In this document: one piece after another, positions 26,617-35,049 of the stretch
Numbering within the stretch: the stretch's first letter is position 1
Layout: every line of letters starts with the position of its first letter
DNA from: Litoribaculum gwangyangense
GTDB taxonomy: Bacteria > Bacteroidota > Bacteroidia > Flavobacteriales > Flavobacteriaceae
Assembly: GCF_039543505.1 (NCBI RefSeq)
Contig: NZ_BAABJW010000002.1
Location: 186,001-250,000 of the forward strand
Length of the DNA stretch: 64,000 nucleotides
Direction: 5' to 3'
Made by a program: the position numbers and the translations under genes
Notes under the pieces: model-generated
Seen by the model: only the letters and a program-made list of their open reading frames with translations
What the model was told of the DNA's origin: nothing
Database searches by the model: none

Positions 26617-28308
26617 ATGAGTGACGATAAAAAGATTATTTTTTCAATGTCTGGTTTAACCAAGACATTTCAATCAGCAAACACACCGGTTCTTAAAAAC
26701 ATTTATTTAAGTTTCTTTTATGGTGCTAAAATTGGTATTTTAGGACTTAATGGTTCAGGTAAATCTACCTTGCTTAAAATTATAGCAGGTGTTGATAAAA
26801 ATTACCAAGGTGATGTTATTTTTCAACCAGGATATAGTGTTGGATATTTGGAACAAGAACCAAAGCTTGATGATAATAAAACGGTCATGGAAGTGGTTCG
26901 AGAAGGTGCTGCCCAAACTGTTGCGATTTTAGATGAATACAACAAAATAAATGATATGTTTGGTTTGGAAGAAGTCTATTCCAACCCAGATAAAATGGAA
27001 AAGTTAATGAGTCGTCAAGTAGAACTTCAAGATCAAATTGATGCGGCGAATGCTTGGGAACTCGATACTAAATTAGAGATTGCAATGGACGCTTTACGCA
27101 CTCCAGAAGGCGATAAAAAAATAGGTGTGCTTTCAGGTGGAGAGCGTCGTCGAGTGGCCTTGTGCCGTTTACTTTTACAAGAGCCTGATGTGTTACTTTT
27201 GGACGAACCAACCAACCATTTGGATGCTGAATCTGTACATTGGTTAGAACATCATTTAGCGCAATATAAAGGGACAGTAATCGCGGTGACACATGATAGG
27301 TACTTTTTAGATAATGTGGCAGGTTGGATTTTAGAATTGGATAGAGGAGAAGGGATACCTTGGAAAGGAAATTATTCCTCTTGGTTAGATCAAAAATCCA
27401 AACGAATGGCTCAAGAAAGCAAAGTGGCCTCCAAACGCCAAAAGACTTTAGAACGCGAGTTAGAATGGGTAAGGCAAGGTGCAAAAGGAAGGCAAACCAA
27501 GCAAAAAGCACGTTTGAATAATTATGATAAGTTATTAAGTCAAGACCAAAAGCAACTGGATGAAAAGCTTGAAATATATATACCAAACGGACCTCGTTTA
27601 GGAACCAATGTTATAGAAGCTATAGGAGTCAGCAAGGCATATGGAGATAAACTGTTATATGAAGATTTAAATTTTAAATTACCACAAGCGGGAATAGTTG
27701 GTGTTATTGGACCAAATGGAGCTGGTAAAACTACCATTTTCAGAATGATAATGGGTGAAGAAAACCCAGATAAGGGAGAGTTTATTGTTGGGGAAACGGC
27801 TAAAATCGCGTATGTAGATCAAAAGCATTCTAATATTGATACTGAAAAATCAATTTGGCAAAATTTTAGTGATGAGCAAGAATTGATTTTGATGGGAGGA
27901 CGCCAAGTAAATTCTAGGGCGTATTTAAGTCGATTTAACTTTAGTGGTAGTGAGCAAAACAAAAAAGTAAAATTACTATCAGGTGGAGAAAGAAACCGTT
28001 TGCATTTGGCTATGACACTTAAAGAAGAGGGTAACGTTCTGCTTTTAGACGAGCCAACTAACGATCTTGATGTCAATACGTTAAGAGCTTTAGAAGAAGG
28101 TTTAGAAAATTTTGCGGGATGTGCCGTAGTGATATCTCATGATAGATGGTTTTTAGATAGAATATGTACGCATATTTTGGCTTTTGAAGGAGATAGTCAA
28201 GTCTATTTCTTTGAAGGTAGTTTTAGTGAATATGAAGAAAATAAGAAGAAACGTTTGGGAGGTGATTTAATGCCTAAACGAATTAAGTATAAAAAATTAG
28301 TGAGATAA
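26617..28308 (+). CDS. ettA: Energy-dependent translational throttle protein EttA
   Basis: 563-residue ABC-F protein with two ATPase domains and no membrane segments. Walker A motifs GLNGSGKST and GPNGAGKTT, signatures LSGGERRR and LSGGERNR, and Walker B segments VLLLDEPTNHLD and VLLLDEPTNDLD are all present. Length and the long PtIM linker with the arm region match EttA. It gates entry of the 70S ribosome into elongation depending on ATP/ADP. Confidence 0.95.
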   Translation: MSDDKKIIFSMSGLTKTFQSANTPVLKNIYLSFFYGAKIGILGLNGSGKSTLLKIIAGVDKNYQGDVIFQPGYSVGYLEQEPKLDDNKTVMEVVREGAAQTVAILDEYNKINDMFGLEEVYSNPDKMEKLMSRQVELQDQIDAANAWELDTKLEIAMDALRTPEGDKKIGVLSGGERRRVALCRLLLQEPDVLLLDEPTNHLDAESVHWLEHHLAQYKGTVIAVTHDRYFLDNVAGWILELDRGEGIPWKGNYSSWLDQKSKRMAQESKVASKRQKTLERELEWVRQGAKGRQTKQKARLNNYDKLLSQDQKQLDEKLEIYIPNGPRLGTNVIEAIGVSKAYGDKLLYEDLNFKLPQAGIVGVIGPNGAGKTTIFRMIMGEENPDKGEFIVGETAKIAYVDQKHSNIDTEKSIWQNFSDEQELILMGGRQVNSRAYLSRFNFSGSEQNKKVKLLSGGERNRLHLAMTLKEEGNVLLLDEPTNDLDVNTLRALEEGLENFAGCAVVISHDRWFLDRICTHILAFEGDSQVYFFEGSFSEYEENKKKRLGGDLMPKRIKYKKLVR

Positions 28309-28314
28309 ATAAAA

Positions 28315-28340
28315 AAACCTGCTTCTAAGCAGGTTTTTTA
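28315..28340 (+). terminator. Rho-independent terminator after ettA
   Basis: AAACCTGC (28315-28322), loop TTCTAA, GCAGGTTT (28329-28336), then T's. It starts 7 bases after the ettA stop. Confidence 0.85.
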
Positions 28341-28491
28341 TCAATATGTTTACAACTAAGTTTCCTAAATCTCATTATTTTGGTCTGCTCATAAACTTAA
28401 AAGAAATTATTATTTCAGCTGACTGTAATTTTTTTTTTTGAGGCAATAAATACATTAATAGCTAAAAGGTTTATTTAATAGAATTCATTTT

Positions 28492-28731
28492 TTATTTATT
28501 ATCACCACCATACATGTGACCTTCTGTAAAATCTTGATAAGGCTTTTCTTCGTACTCAGCTATTTTTTTGTTCATTTCATCTAATCGCTCATTTTCCTTT
28601 TTTAGTTTATAGGACTTTCTAATACCTAAAAGCAAAAGCACACTAAAAAAAACGACTACGACAATCAACATCGTTACAATGCTGGATTGGTCAACTAATA
28701 AAAAAAATGAGAATAGATTAAGGGGCATCAT
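28492..28731 (-). CDS. Small single-pass membrane protein
   Basis: 79 residues: a hydrophobic N-terminus with one strong helix (about residues 19-38, VTMLIVVVVFFSVLLLLG), then a basic/acidic helical stretch predicted to coil, and a YGGDNK tail. Family not recognised. A well-formed promoter 31-60 bases upstream supports a real gene. Confidence 0.6.
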   Translation of the reverse strand: MMPLNLFSFFLLVDQSSIVTMLIVVVVFFSVLLLLGIRKSYKLKKENERLDEMNKKIAEYEEKPYQDFTEGHMYGGDNK

Positions 28732-28761
28732 GAATGCACTTAAATTTGATTGTTAGATTAT

Positions 28762-28791
28762 CAAATATAGAATAAAATTACTAAATCCTAA
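28762..28791 (-). promoter_or_regulatory. Promoter of the small membrane protein gene
   Basis: On the minus strand TATATTTG (28769-28762) is preceded after 19 bases by TTA (28791-28789). The -7 element fits TAnnTTTG exactly; the -33 has one mismatch to TTG. Confidence 0.5.
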
Positions 28792-28802
28792 AGGTTAAAG
28801 AC

Positions 28803-29585
28803 TTAAGATTTTGGGTACCAATCAAGTTGTACAACTTCAATATTAGGGTTCGCTTCATGAACAATAGATTTAAATTTTTCTACATCACTTAAACCACCTT
28901 GTCCTCTGTAGTGATAAGGATATACTTGCTTTGGTTTAAATTCTAAAACAGCACTAGCAGCACTTTCTACAGTCATAGTATATGGTAAATTCATGCATAC
29001 GAATGCTTTATCAATATTTTTTAAAGCACGCATTTCAGGAATATCTTCAGTATCGCCAGAGAAGTATACTCGTTCTCCCGAAAAGGTAAAAACATAGCCG
29101 TTACCTCTTCCTTTTTCGTGAAATTTTAGCGCTTCTTGACGCAAATTATACATGGGAATAGCCTCTATCATAAAAGACACAAAGTTTTTAATTTCTCCAT
29201 TATTTATTATTACCACGTTTGATTTTAATTCCTCGGGTAGCTGCTCTGCAACTGCTTTTGGTGCTAAAATTTTAGTTGTTTTTAAGTCTAATGCTATAAG
29301 GGTTTCTATATTCATGTGATCTCCATGAATATCTGTAATTACAATAAAATCAGGTTTATTGAAGTCTTTATACGCTGTTGCGCCTAGTGTTGGGTCTATG
29401 AAAATTGTTAAATCACCAAATTCTAGAACCACACTGGCGTGCTCAATTGGGTGTATCTTTAAAGTTGGTTTTTCAACAACTTCTGCAATCATTTTAATTT
29501 CATCTATGTCTTTTTTTTCTTTATTATTCTTACAATTTGTAAAACAAATAATAGAAAGCAACAGCAATAGTATTTTAATTTTCAT
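28803..29585 (-). CDS. Metallo-beta-lactamase-fold lipoprotein hydrolase
   Basis: 260 residues with a lipoprotein signal peptide (lipobox Cys18, FTNC). The mature part has the UlaG-like fold: TDIHGDHMNIE provides metal-binding His/Asp residues, VYFSGDTEDIPEM the later Asp, and YPYHYRGQGG a terminal His. Thr-Asp-Ile-His-Gly-Asp-His replaces the usual THxHxDH. Being lipid-anchored it should act in the periplasm or outer membrane. Substrate unknown; distinct from the cytosolic UPF0173 protein of the men operon. Confidence 0.88.
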   Translation of the reverse strand: MKIKILLLLLSIICFTNCKNNKEKKDIDEIKMIAEVVEKPTLKIHPIEHASVVLEFGDLTIFIDPTLGATAYKDFNKPDFIVITDIHGDHMNIETLIALDLKTTKILAPKAVAEQLPEELKSNVVIINNGEIKNFVSFMIEAIPMYNLRQEALKFHEKGRGNGYVFTFSGERVYFSGDTEDIPEMRALKNIDKAFVCMNLPYTMTVESAASAVLEFKPKQVYPYHYRGQGGLSDVEKFKSIVHEANPNIEVVQLDWYPKS

Positions 29586-29791
29586 TTTTGTATCTGATTA
29601 AGTTTTAAAGATAATTTATTTTCATCAGAATAAAAAAATGTAACATTTCAATTATTTCACATACCAATAAATTAAAGCATCAAATTTTATATTAAAAATC
29701 TTAAACTAAACTTTCATTTACTTTTAGAAATGATTTTTTTTATAGAAATTGCTTATCCTTAAAATGTTCAATTTAAAACACAAACCATACT

Positions 29792-31135
29792 ATGTCTGAT
29801 GATTTTGATTTATTAGAAACCAATTCAAACGAAAAAAGCGAAAAAGTGGATGTTAACTGGGGAAAAGCCATTGACACCATGAAATCTAAATTGTCTCAAG
29901 AGGATGACCCTCAAGTAAGACAAAAAATTCTTAATGCTACCTTGGATGATGTCGTTCATATGGCAGAAAAAGATAGAACCACCTTATTAGATGCTATTAA
30001 AGATTTGACGGATTATCAAGATGAAGTTGGTATTATTTTTGAAAAATTTTCAGCTTTAAATCCAACAGAGCAAAAAGTAATTGATGATGCTCAAAAAGCC
30101 TTGGAACGTGCTAGAATTGAGTTAGAAGATGCCCAAGCAAAACCAGATACTTGGTGGAACAACCTTTGGGGTAGAAAAAGTAAAATTGCAAAAGCTGAAG
30201 CAGGATTAAAAGAAGCTGAAAAAGTAAGGGCAGGAGCCGATAATAAGGCCAAAGCGATGTTTCAAGAGCGTATTGAAAGTGCCGATGTTCAAACCTTATT
30301 AAGCGAACTATCCTATAAATCGCAAGCCGCTGTTTCGCGTCTAAAAAACCGAGAAATTGAGATTAAAGAGGTAGAAGATAAATTACAAGATGCCATCGTT
30401 GAAGCTACTAAAAATCATACCAAAGCTTTAGAGAAAAAGAAAGAGGTTGAAGCGAAACTTGAAGAGCAATATGCTTTGTTAAAACAAGCTCGACAAGAAT
30501 TGGAAGATATTGTGGATAAGCAGTCTGCAGATTATGCGCAAGCCGTTGGGAAAGTCACTCAGCTTGAACAAAAAGTAGAAGAGTTGGAAGGCCTTAAAAA
30601 CGCATATACAACCCTTGCTGCGAGTAAAGACAGCTTCGTTCACAAACATAATTTAACCATTAAGGTATTAACCTCATTACGTAGTAACTTGCAAACACAT
30701 CGCGCTAAATTAAAGAGTGATACTGAAGAGCGCCTTAAATATTACGATGGTTATGTAGTGGCTTTAAAAGCCAGAACCGACCAAGAATTTGCGGCAATTT
30801 TAGAGCATTTGGGTGTAAAAACTGATGAGCATATTGGTGAGACTTTAGCTTCGATGCATACCGCTAGTGCCAAAGCACGTCAAGACATGATGGATAACAT
30901 CCCGGTTCACGAAAAAGTGATGCAAGGCGTTTATAGTAGTTATGCTGAGGCATTGCAGGAAATTCGTGCTAAAGATGGTGAAATCCAAAAGAATTTTGCA
31001 GAGCGTTACGGCATCGATATGAAAGAAATTTTTGAAGATTACTATAAAGCCGATGCCAATAAATCAGCTGGTGAAGATGGTAAACCTGAGGGTATAACAA
31101 AGCCAAAAGCCAGTGAAGACGATTTATTGTCTTAA
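29792..31135 (+). CDS. Long coiled-coil protein, first gene of the AAA+ cluster
   Basis: 447 residues, no signal peptide or membrane segment. Residues about 85-300 are rich in Glu, Lys, Ala and Gln with heptad-like spacing and should form long coiled coils, interrupted by a Trp-rich WWNNLWG motif near residue 119. The tail is acidic and low-complexity, ending EDDLLS. It is vaguely reminiscent of TelA-type or PspA-type helical proteins, but I see no diagnostic motif; automated pipelines may call it microtubule-binding because of the coil, which would be uninformative. Two further genes and an AAA+ ATPase follow on the same strand, after a 165-base spacer with a hairpin repeat. Confidence 0.8.
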   Translation: MSDDFDLLETNSNEKSEKVDVNWGKAIDTMKSKLSQEDDPQVRQKILNATLDDVVHMAEKDRTTLLDAIKDLTDYQDEVGIIFEKFSALNPTEQKVIDDAQKALERARIELEDAQAKPDTWWNNLWGRKSKIAKAEAGLKEAEKVRAGADNKAKAMFQERIESADVQTLLSELSYKSQAAVSRLKNREIEIKEVEDKLQDAIVEATKNHTKALEKKKEVEAKLEEQYALLKQARQELEDIVDKQSADYAQAVGKVTQLEQKVEELEGLKNAYTTLAASKDSFVHKHNLTIKVLTSLRSNLQTHRAKLKSDTEERLKYYDGYVVALKARTDQEFAAILEHLGVKTDEHIGETLASMHTASAKARQDMMDNIPVHEKVMQGVYSSYAEALQEIRAKDGEIQKNFAERYGIDMKEIFEDYYKADANKSAGEDGKPEGITKPKASEDDLLS

Positions 31136-31143
31136 TATAATGT

Positions 31144-31233
31144 GAGCGTTACCCCGATGTAAAAATCGGGGTCAGGCTTTTCGCTAAATCTTTTGCCACA
31201 AGCAAAAGGATATCGCTACAATCCTTAACGCAC
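31144..31233. repeat. Hairpin-rich interspersed repeat (MITE/REP-like)
   Basis: Three nested inverted repeats: outer GCGTTA (31146-31151) with TAACGC (31226-31231); CCCCGAT (31152-31158) with ATCGGGG (31165-31171); and CTTTTGC (31190-31196) with GCAAAAG (31202-31208). The text resembles a repeat I recall as common in Flavobacteriaceae intergenic DNA. No coding capacity. It lies between the coiled-coil gene and the next gene, so it could also act as a terminator or RNA processing site in the cluster. Confidence 0.6.
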
Positions 31234-31300
31234 TGATCAATAATCTTTCAGGTTCCAGTAATAACTTTTAATTTCAAAATCTTCACCTTTAACTAAAATA

Positions 31301-32365
31301 ATGTCCATAAACCACATCGTAACACCCTTAGATTCCGCTATTCTCGACTCTAAAGAGCAATATGTGTTTTACCATAAAATGATAGATTTTGCCTTTAAGG
31401 AATTGATTGTGGCCGTACAAAGGGAAAAACTTTGTAACGATCAAGAGGTGTTATTATTTAAGCAATACTGCGATTTGCTTTTGTATTCTATTGAAGCGAT
31501 GCGTATCAAGTATATGTATGATGAAGAGGACAATATGAAAGTCGATTTAACCGATTCAGGTTTTCCAAACTATTTGGAGTTTCGCTATTTATTTAATGAT
31601 TTGGAATTACGTGATGAATATTTAGAAAAACTAACCCCTATAGCTACTTTAAAGCAAGAGTTTTTGGAAACTTTAATGCATAAAAAGCAGGTTATTAGAA
31701 AAAGTAAACTGTTTCAAGCGGCTTCTATAGTGTATTATTCGTCGGTAAACAAACAGTACATTTTTAATCGATTTGTACAAGGGAAAATATTAAGTGCTCC
31801 AAAAGGCTCACATGCAGATTTATTAACGAGTTGGAGCTTTTATGATGTGTCGAATAACCGACCCTTTATTTGCTTCATGTATTTCAATTATGATGGTAAT
31901 CGCGTTAATGATTATAAAGATGATATTTATGAGGTTTTAAAAACCACAGCGGATAGAGATATGCCTTTAGACACTATGGCGTATGCTATTGACAGACGAT
32001 TGCCCAAAATATCTCCAAAACTCATTAAACGCATCGATTTGGGACCTTTACACAATGTATTTGCGAAAGATGAAAACGACATTACCCATGCTATTTTAAA
32101 AAGCATTGGTCAAAAAGAAATCCCTTTGGAATCGTATGCAATTTCTTTGCGATTGGACGAATTAAAATCGAATAGTGAGTTTAAAGAAGGTAGTTTTTTT
32201 AGTAAACAAATTCTCCAAAAATGGGATACTGTTTTAAAACAAAAGTATGTGTTTGCACCACACCGCATCATTCAATTGCTTTACAATAAAACACCAGAGC
32301 TTATGAATAAGTTGGCAAAAGCGCCTATTGAAATTGCAGACCTTAAAATAGACATAAAAAAGTAA
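31301..32365 (+). CDS. Uncharacterised protein, second gene of the AAA+ cluster
   Basis: 354 residues, soluble, no signal peptide, no recognisable enzyme motif. It is mixed alpha/beta with an acidic/basic helical N-terminal half (YHKMIDFAFKELIVAVQREK, then a DEEDN stretch) and a second half with SWSFYDVSNNRPFICFMYF. Conserved context with the downstream AAA+ ATPase (57-base gap) suggests it is a partner or substrate adaptor. I do not recognise the family. Confidence 0.75.
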   Translation: MSINHIVTPLDSAILDSKEQYVFYHKMIDFAFKELIVAVQREKLCNDQEVLLFKQYCDLLLYSIEAMRIKYMYDEEDNMKVDLTDSGFPNYLEFRYLFNDLELRDEYLEKLTPIATLKQEFLETLMHKKQVIRKSKLFQAASIVYYSSVNKQYIFNRFVQGKILSAPKGSHADLLTSWSFYDVSNNRPFICFMYFNYDGNRVNDYKDDIYEVLKTTADRDMPLDTMAYAIDRRLPKISPKLIKRIDLGPLHNVFAKDENDITHAILKSIGQKEIPLESYAISLRLDELKSNSEFKEGSFFSKQILQKWDTVLKQKYVFAPHRIIQLLYNKTPELMNKLAKAPIEIADLKIDIKK

Positions 32366-32422
32366 ACAGTCACAGTATTCAGTTTAGTATAACATTAACG
32401 GAGTATTGAAAACTTATAAAAC

Positions 32423-34396
32423 ATGGAACATAATTCAACATTTCCCATAAAATTATCCGAACTCGATATGCTTCGTGACGAAGCAGCCTCTTACCTAAAA
32501 AGTGTGCAATGGGAGCAAGGTGCCAAAGCTAAAAGCAGAGATAAAGACACTAAAGACGAATCTATTTTATTGTATTTATCACGAGCTAACAATGGCTCTA
32601 ATACTGCTGAAATCACATCGGTTTCCAAAACGATTTTAGCTTTAAAAAAGCGTTTATTGCCCGATTCTGTGGCGATTCCTATTTATTTGAATCAAACCCT
32701 TTTCGCCGTTCAGGAAGGTTTAACTCTAGGTATTTGGATTAAAGATAGTTACTATGATGCTTCTGGCTTATCCAGTTTAAACGAGAATAAATCAGCTTTA
32801 GATAACAATGGAAAGCGTGAGTTTGAAAGCAAAATGCTTACAGCAACAGCGTTTATGCTATTTTCAGCAGCTTATAAAATTCTAAACGATTTAAAACCGT
32901 ATGCTTCAGACGATTTGAGTGTGATGAAACAAAAGTTTGCCGGTATTCCTGAGGTGTCTTTCATGTCGCCTATAAAAGGTATTTCTTGTGGTTTGTTTTA
33001 CTATGACAAGTATCTGGGGCATCCTGAAATCATTAAGTCAGATAAAGATGTCATTGATTTTACGGTGGTTTATTTTGAAGCACTGATTGATGAAATCCAA
33101 TTGCGAAAAAGCTCTTTAGAATATACCGAAACCATTGAAGACAGAACCTATAAACTTGAAAAATCGGAGTTTGCTATTTCGGGTTGGAATAATGTATTTC
33201 AAGGCACAGCAAAAAGTATTGAGTTTAATAAAGTCCAGTTTGAACAAATTGTTGGAAACCGTGATGCTAAACATTTTGCAAGGCGTTTAACTGAGCGCAT
33301 GTTAAGTTACGACTTTACAGCAAAAAAGAATCCGTTTCAAGAACTTGGGGGTTTTATGCCTGTATTTATGGGGTATGGAATTCCTGGAACTGGGAAAAGT
33401 ATGTTAATTGCAGCCATTGCCACTCGTTTGAAAGAACACTGTGATACATTAGAGATTCCATTCTTATTTCACCCTATGCCAGATACTTTGATTTCAACCT
33501 TTCAAGGGGGTTCTGCTGAAAAAATGGTTGAGTGGATGAAACCCCTGCAAGACCCAACAAAACTCATTTTTGCACCTATTGACGATGCCGAAAATAATTT
33601 GCAAGAACGAACAACCCAAGGTGTTTCAGCAGGCGTGAAAGAAGTTATTGGCGTGTTTTTAAGATATACTGAAGGTGCTTACGCTGTGAATTATGGTAAC
33701 AGTTCTATTGGACTTTTCACCAACCTTCCAGAAATGCTGGATAAAGCAGTAATTTCTCGTGTTCAAGGCCGTTTTAAAATTGATGGTGCCAGAACCGAAC
33801 ACGATTTTTTAGATCAAGATCATTTATGGTGGCGAAAATTAGATGACACCATACCCGATTTTGTAAACATGCAGGGACCAGAAAATTACAGCTATTTGCA
33901 AGACCAAGGTTTGGCCAAAAACATGGGAGAGATTCTGAATGTTGTTGAAAAGCCCTCAGAAGATCGCGTGCATGCTATTTATGATACTGTTGAAAAGCAA
34001 TTTAAAATTAATCAACATTTATTTTATGCCAATTTGTACAAGGCCATGCAAAAGGCATTTCCGTTTTTTTCATCACGGGATGTTCGAAATATTCAAAGTG
34101 CTATTTCTTTGCGTTTAACCGATTTTGATTTGGAGGAGGATTGGTTCGAAAATCCGGAAATTTATTTCAAAAAGGACTACGATACTAAATTCAATATGCT
34201 ACAAGAATTGATGCGTGCGAATATGAAAGGCTTGGATTTTTCTGAAATCCGCCGTCAAGAAGTGGTTCGTTATTTAGACAATGTAGCCACTATTGCTGAC
34301 ACCGATTTTAAACGAAAAGTTGATGCCCGTGTGAACCAAATTAACATTGAAAATGAAGCCAGAAAAGCGTTTGAAATGAGCAATAAGGAATCATGA
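32423..34396 (+). CDS. AAA+ ATPase of the uncharacterised cluster
   Basis: 657 residues. Residues about 1-290 form an N-terminal domain of unknown fold. The AAA+ module spans about 300-500: Walker A GIPGTGKS at 319-326, a Walker B-like segment LIFAPIDDAEN with Asp387-Asp388 (second Asp instead of the usual Glu), and an arginine-finger candidate in AVISRVQGRF. A helical C-terminal domain follows. No membrane segment. The likely role is ATP-driven remodelling of a protein complex, but the target is unknown. Neighbours encode coiled-coil and membrane proteins on the same strand. Confidence 0.85.
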   Translation: MEHNSTFPIKLSELDMLRDEAASYLKSVQWEQGAKAKSRDKDTKDESILLYLSRANNGSNTAEITSVSKTILALKKRLLPDSVAIPIYLNQTLFAVQEGLTLGIWIKDSYYDASGLSSLNENKSALDNNGKREFESKMLTATAFMLFSAAYKILNDLKPYASDDLSVMKQKFAGIPEVSFMSPIKGISCGLFYYDKYLGHPEIIKSDKDVIDFTVVYFEALIDEIQLRKSSLEYTETIEDRTYKLEKSEFAISGWNNVFQGTAKSIEFNKVQFEQIVGNRDAKHFARRLTERMLSYDFTAKKNPFQELGGFMPVFMGYGIPGTGKSMLIAAIATRLKEHCDTLEIPFLFHPMPDTLISTFQGGSAEKMVEWMKPLQDPTKLIFAPIDDAENNLQERTTQGVSAGVKEVIGVFLRYTEGAYAVNYGNSSIGLFTNLPEMLDKAVISRVQGRFKIDGARTEHDFLDQDHLWWRKLDDTIPDFVNMQGPENYSYLQDQGLAKNMGEILNVVEKPSEDRVHAIYDTVEKQFKINQHLFYANLYKAMQKAFPFFSSRDVRNIQSAISLRLTDFDLEEDWFENPEIYFKKDYDTKFNMLQELMRANMKGLDFSEIRRQEVVRYLDNVATIADTDFKRKVDARVNQINIENEARKAFEMSNKES

Positions 34397-34457
34397 TAGC
34401 AAAGAATATGATTAAATGCGAATTTCATCTGACCTTTTAAAACAATAAAACAAACAG

Positions 34458-35048
34458 ATGAAAATGGAAGATAAATTAAGATATATAAAAAAGCATATTT
34501 TATCAAGTGAATGGGCAACGCTTTACAGAGTAGATTACGATTATAAATTTGATGATGGTAATTGGAAACGGTTATCTCGCGAAAGTTACGATAGAGGTAA
34601 TGGTACAGGTATCCTGTTATACAACACAAAAAAGCAAACTGTTATTTTAACCAAGCAATTTAGAATGCCCGCTTATGTCAACACAAAAAAAGATGGATTG
34701 TCCATTGAGGTTTGTGCTGGAGCTTTAGATAAAAATGAAAACCCTGAAGTTTGTATTATTCGTGAAGTAGAAGAAGAAGTAGGCTACAGAATTAGTAGCG
34801 CTAAAAAAGTATTGGAATGTTATACATCTCCAGGTGCAGTTACCGAAAAAATGTTTTTGTTTGTTTCTGAATATGATGATAGTATGAAAATTAACGAAGG
34901 AGGCGGTTTAGAAATTGAAAACGAAGAAATTGAGGTTTTAGAACTACCTTTTTCTCAAGCTTTAAAAATGATAGAAGCTTTTGAAATTATTGATGCCAAA
35001 ACCATTTTGTTATTGCAATATGCTGTGATTAATAAGTTGTTAGATTAA
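34458..35048 (+). CDS. NUDIX hydrolase, NudK/AdpP-like
   Basis: 196 residues. A perfect Nudix box, G-x5-E-x7-REVEEEVG, lies at residues 88-110 (starting GALDKNE). The N-terminal ILSSEWATLYRVDYDY and the SPGAVTEKMFLFV segment after the box match the ADP-ribose/GDP-mannose pyrophosphatase group (TIGR00052-like). It hydrolyses nucleotide sugars or ADP-ribose. The gene sits 61 bases after the AAA+ gene and 1 base before the next, so it belongs to the same transcription unit. Confidence 0.88.
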   Translation: MKMEDKLRYIKKHILSSEWATLYRVDYDYKFDDGNWKRLSRESYDRGNGTGILLYNTKKQTVILTKQFRMPAYVNTKKDGLSIEVCAGALDKNENPEVCIIREVEEEVGYRISSAKKVLECYTSPGAVTEKMFLFVSEYDDSMKINEGGGLEIENEEIEVLELPFSQALKMIEAFEIIDAKTILLLQYAVINKLLD

Positions 35049-35049
35049 A

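Noticed and set aside
27068..27586. 172-residue minus-strand ORF inside ettA
   Set aside because: Long but fully antisense to a strongly conserved ABC-F gene; composition looks like a reverse-frame shadow.
34270..34629. 119-residue minus-strand ORF spanning the AAA+ to NUDIX junction
   Set aside because: Overlaps two better-supported genes and has no recognisable domain or start signal.
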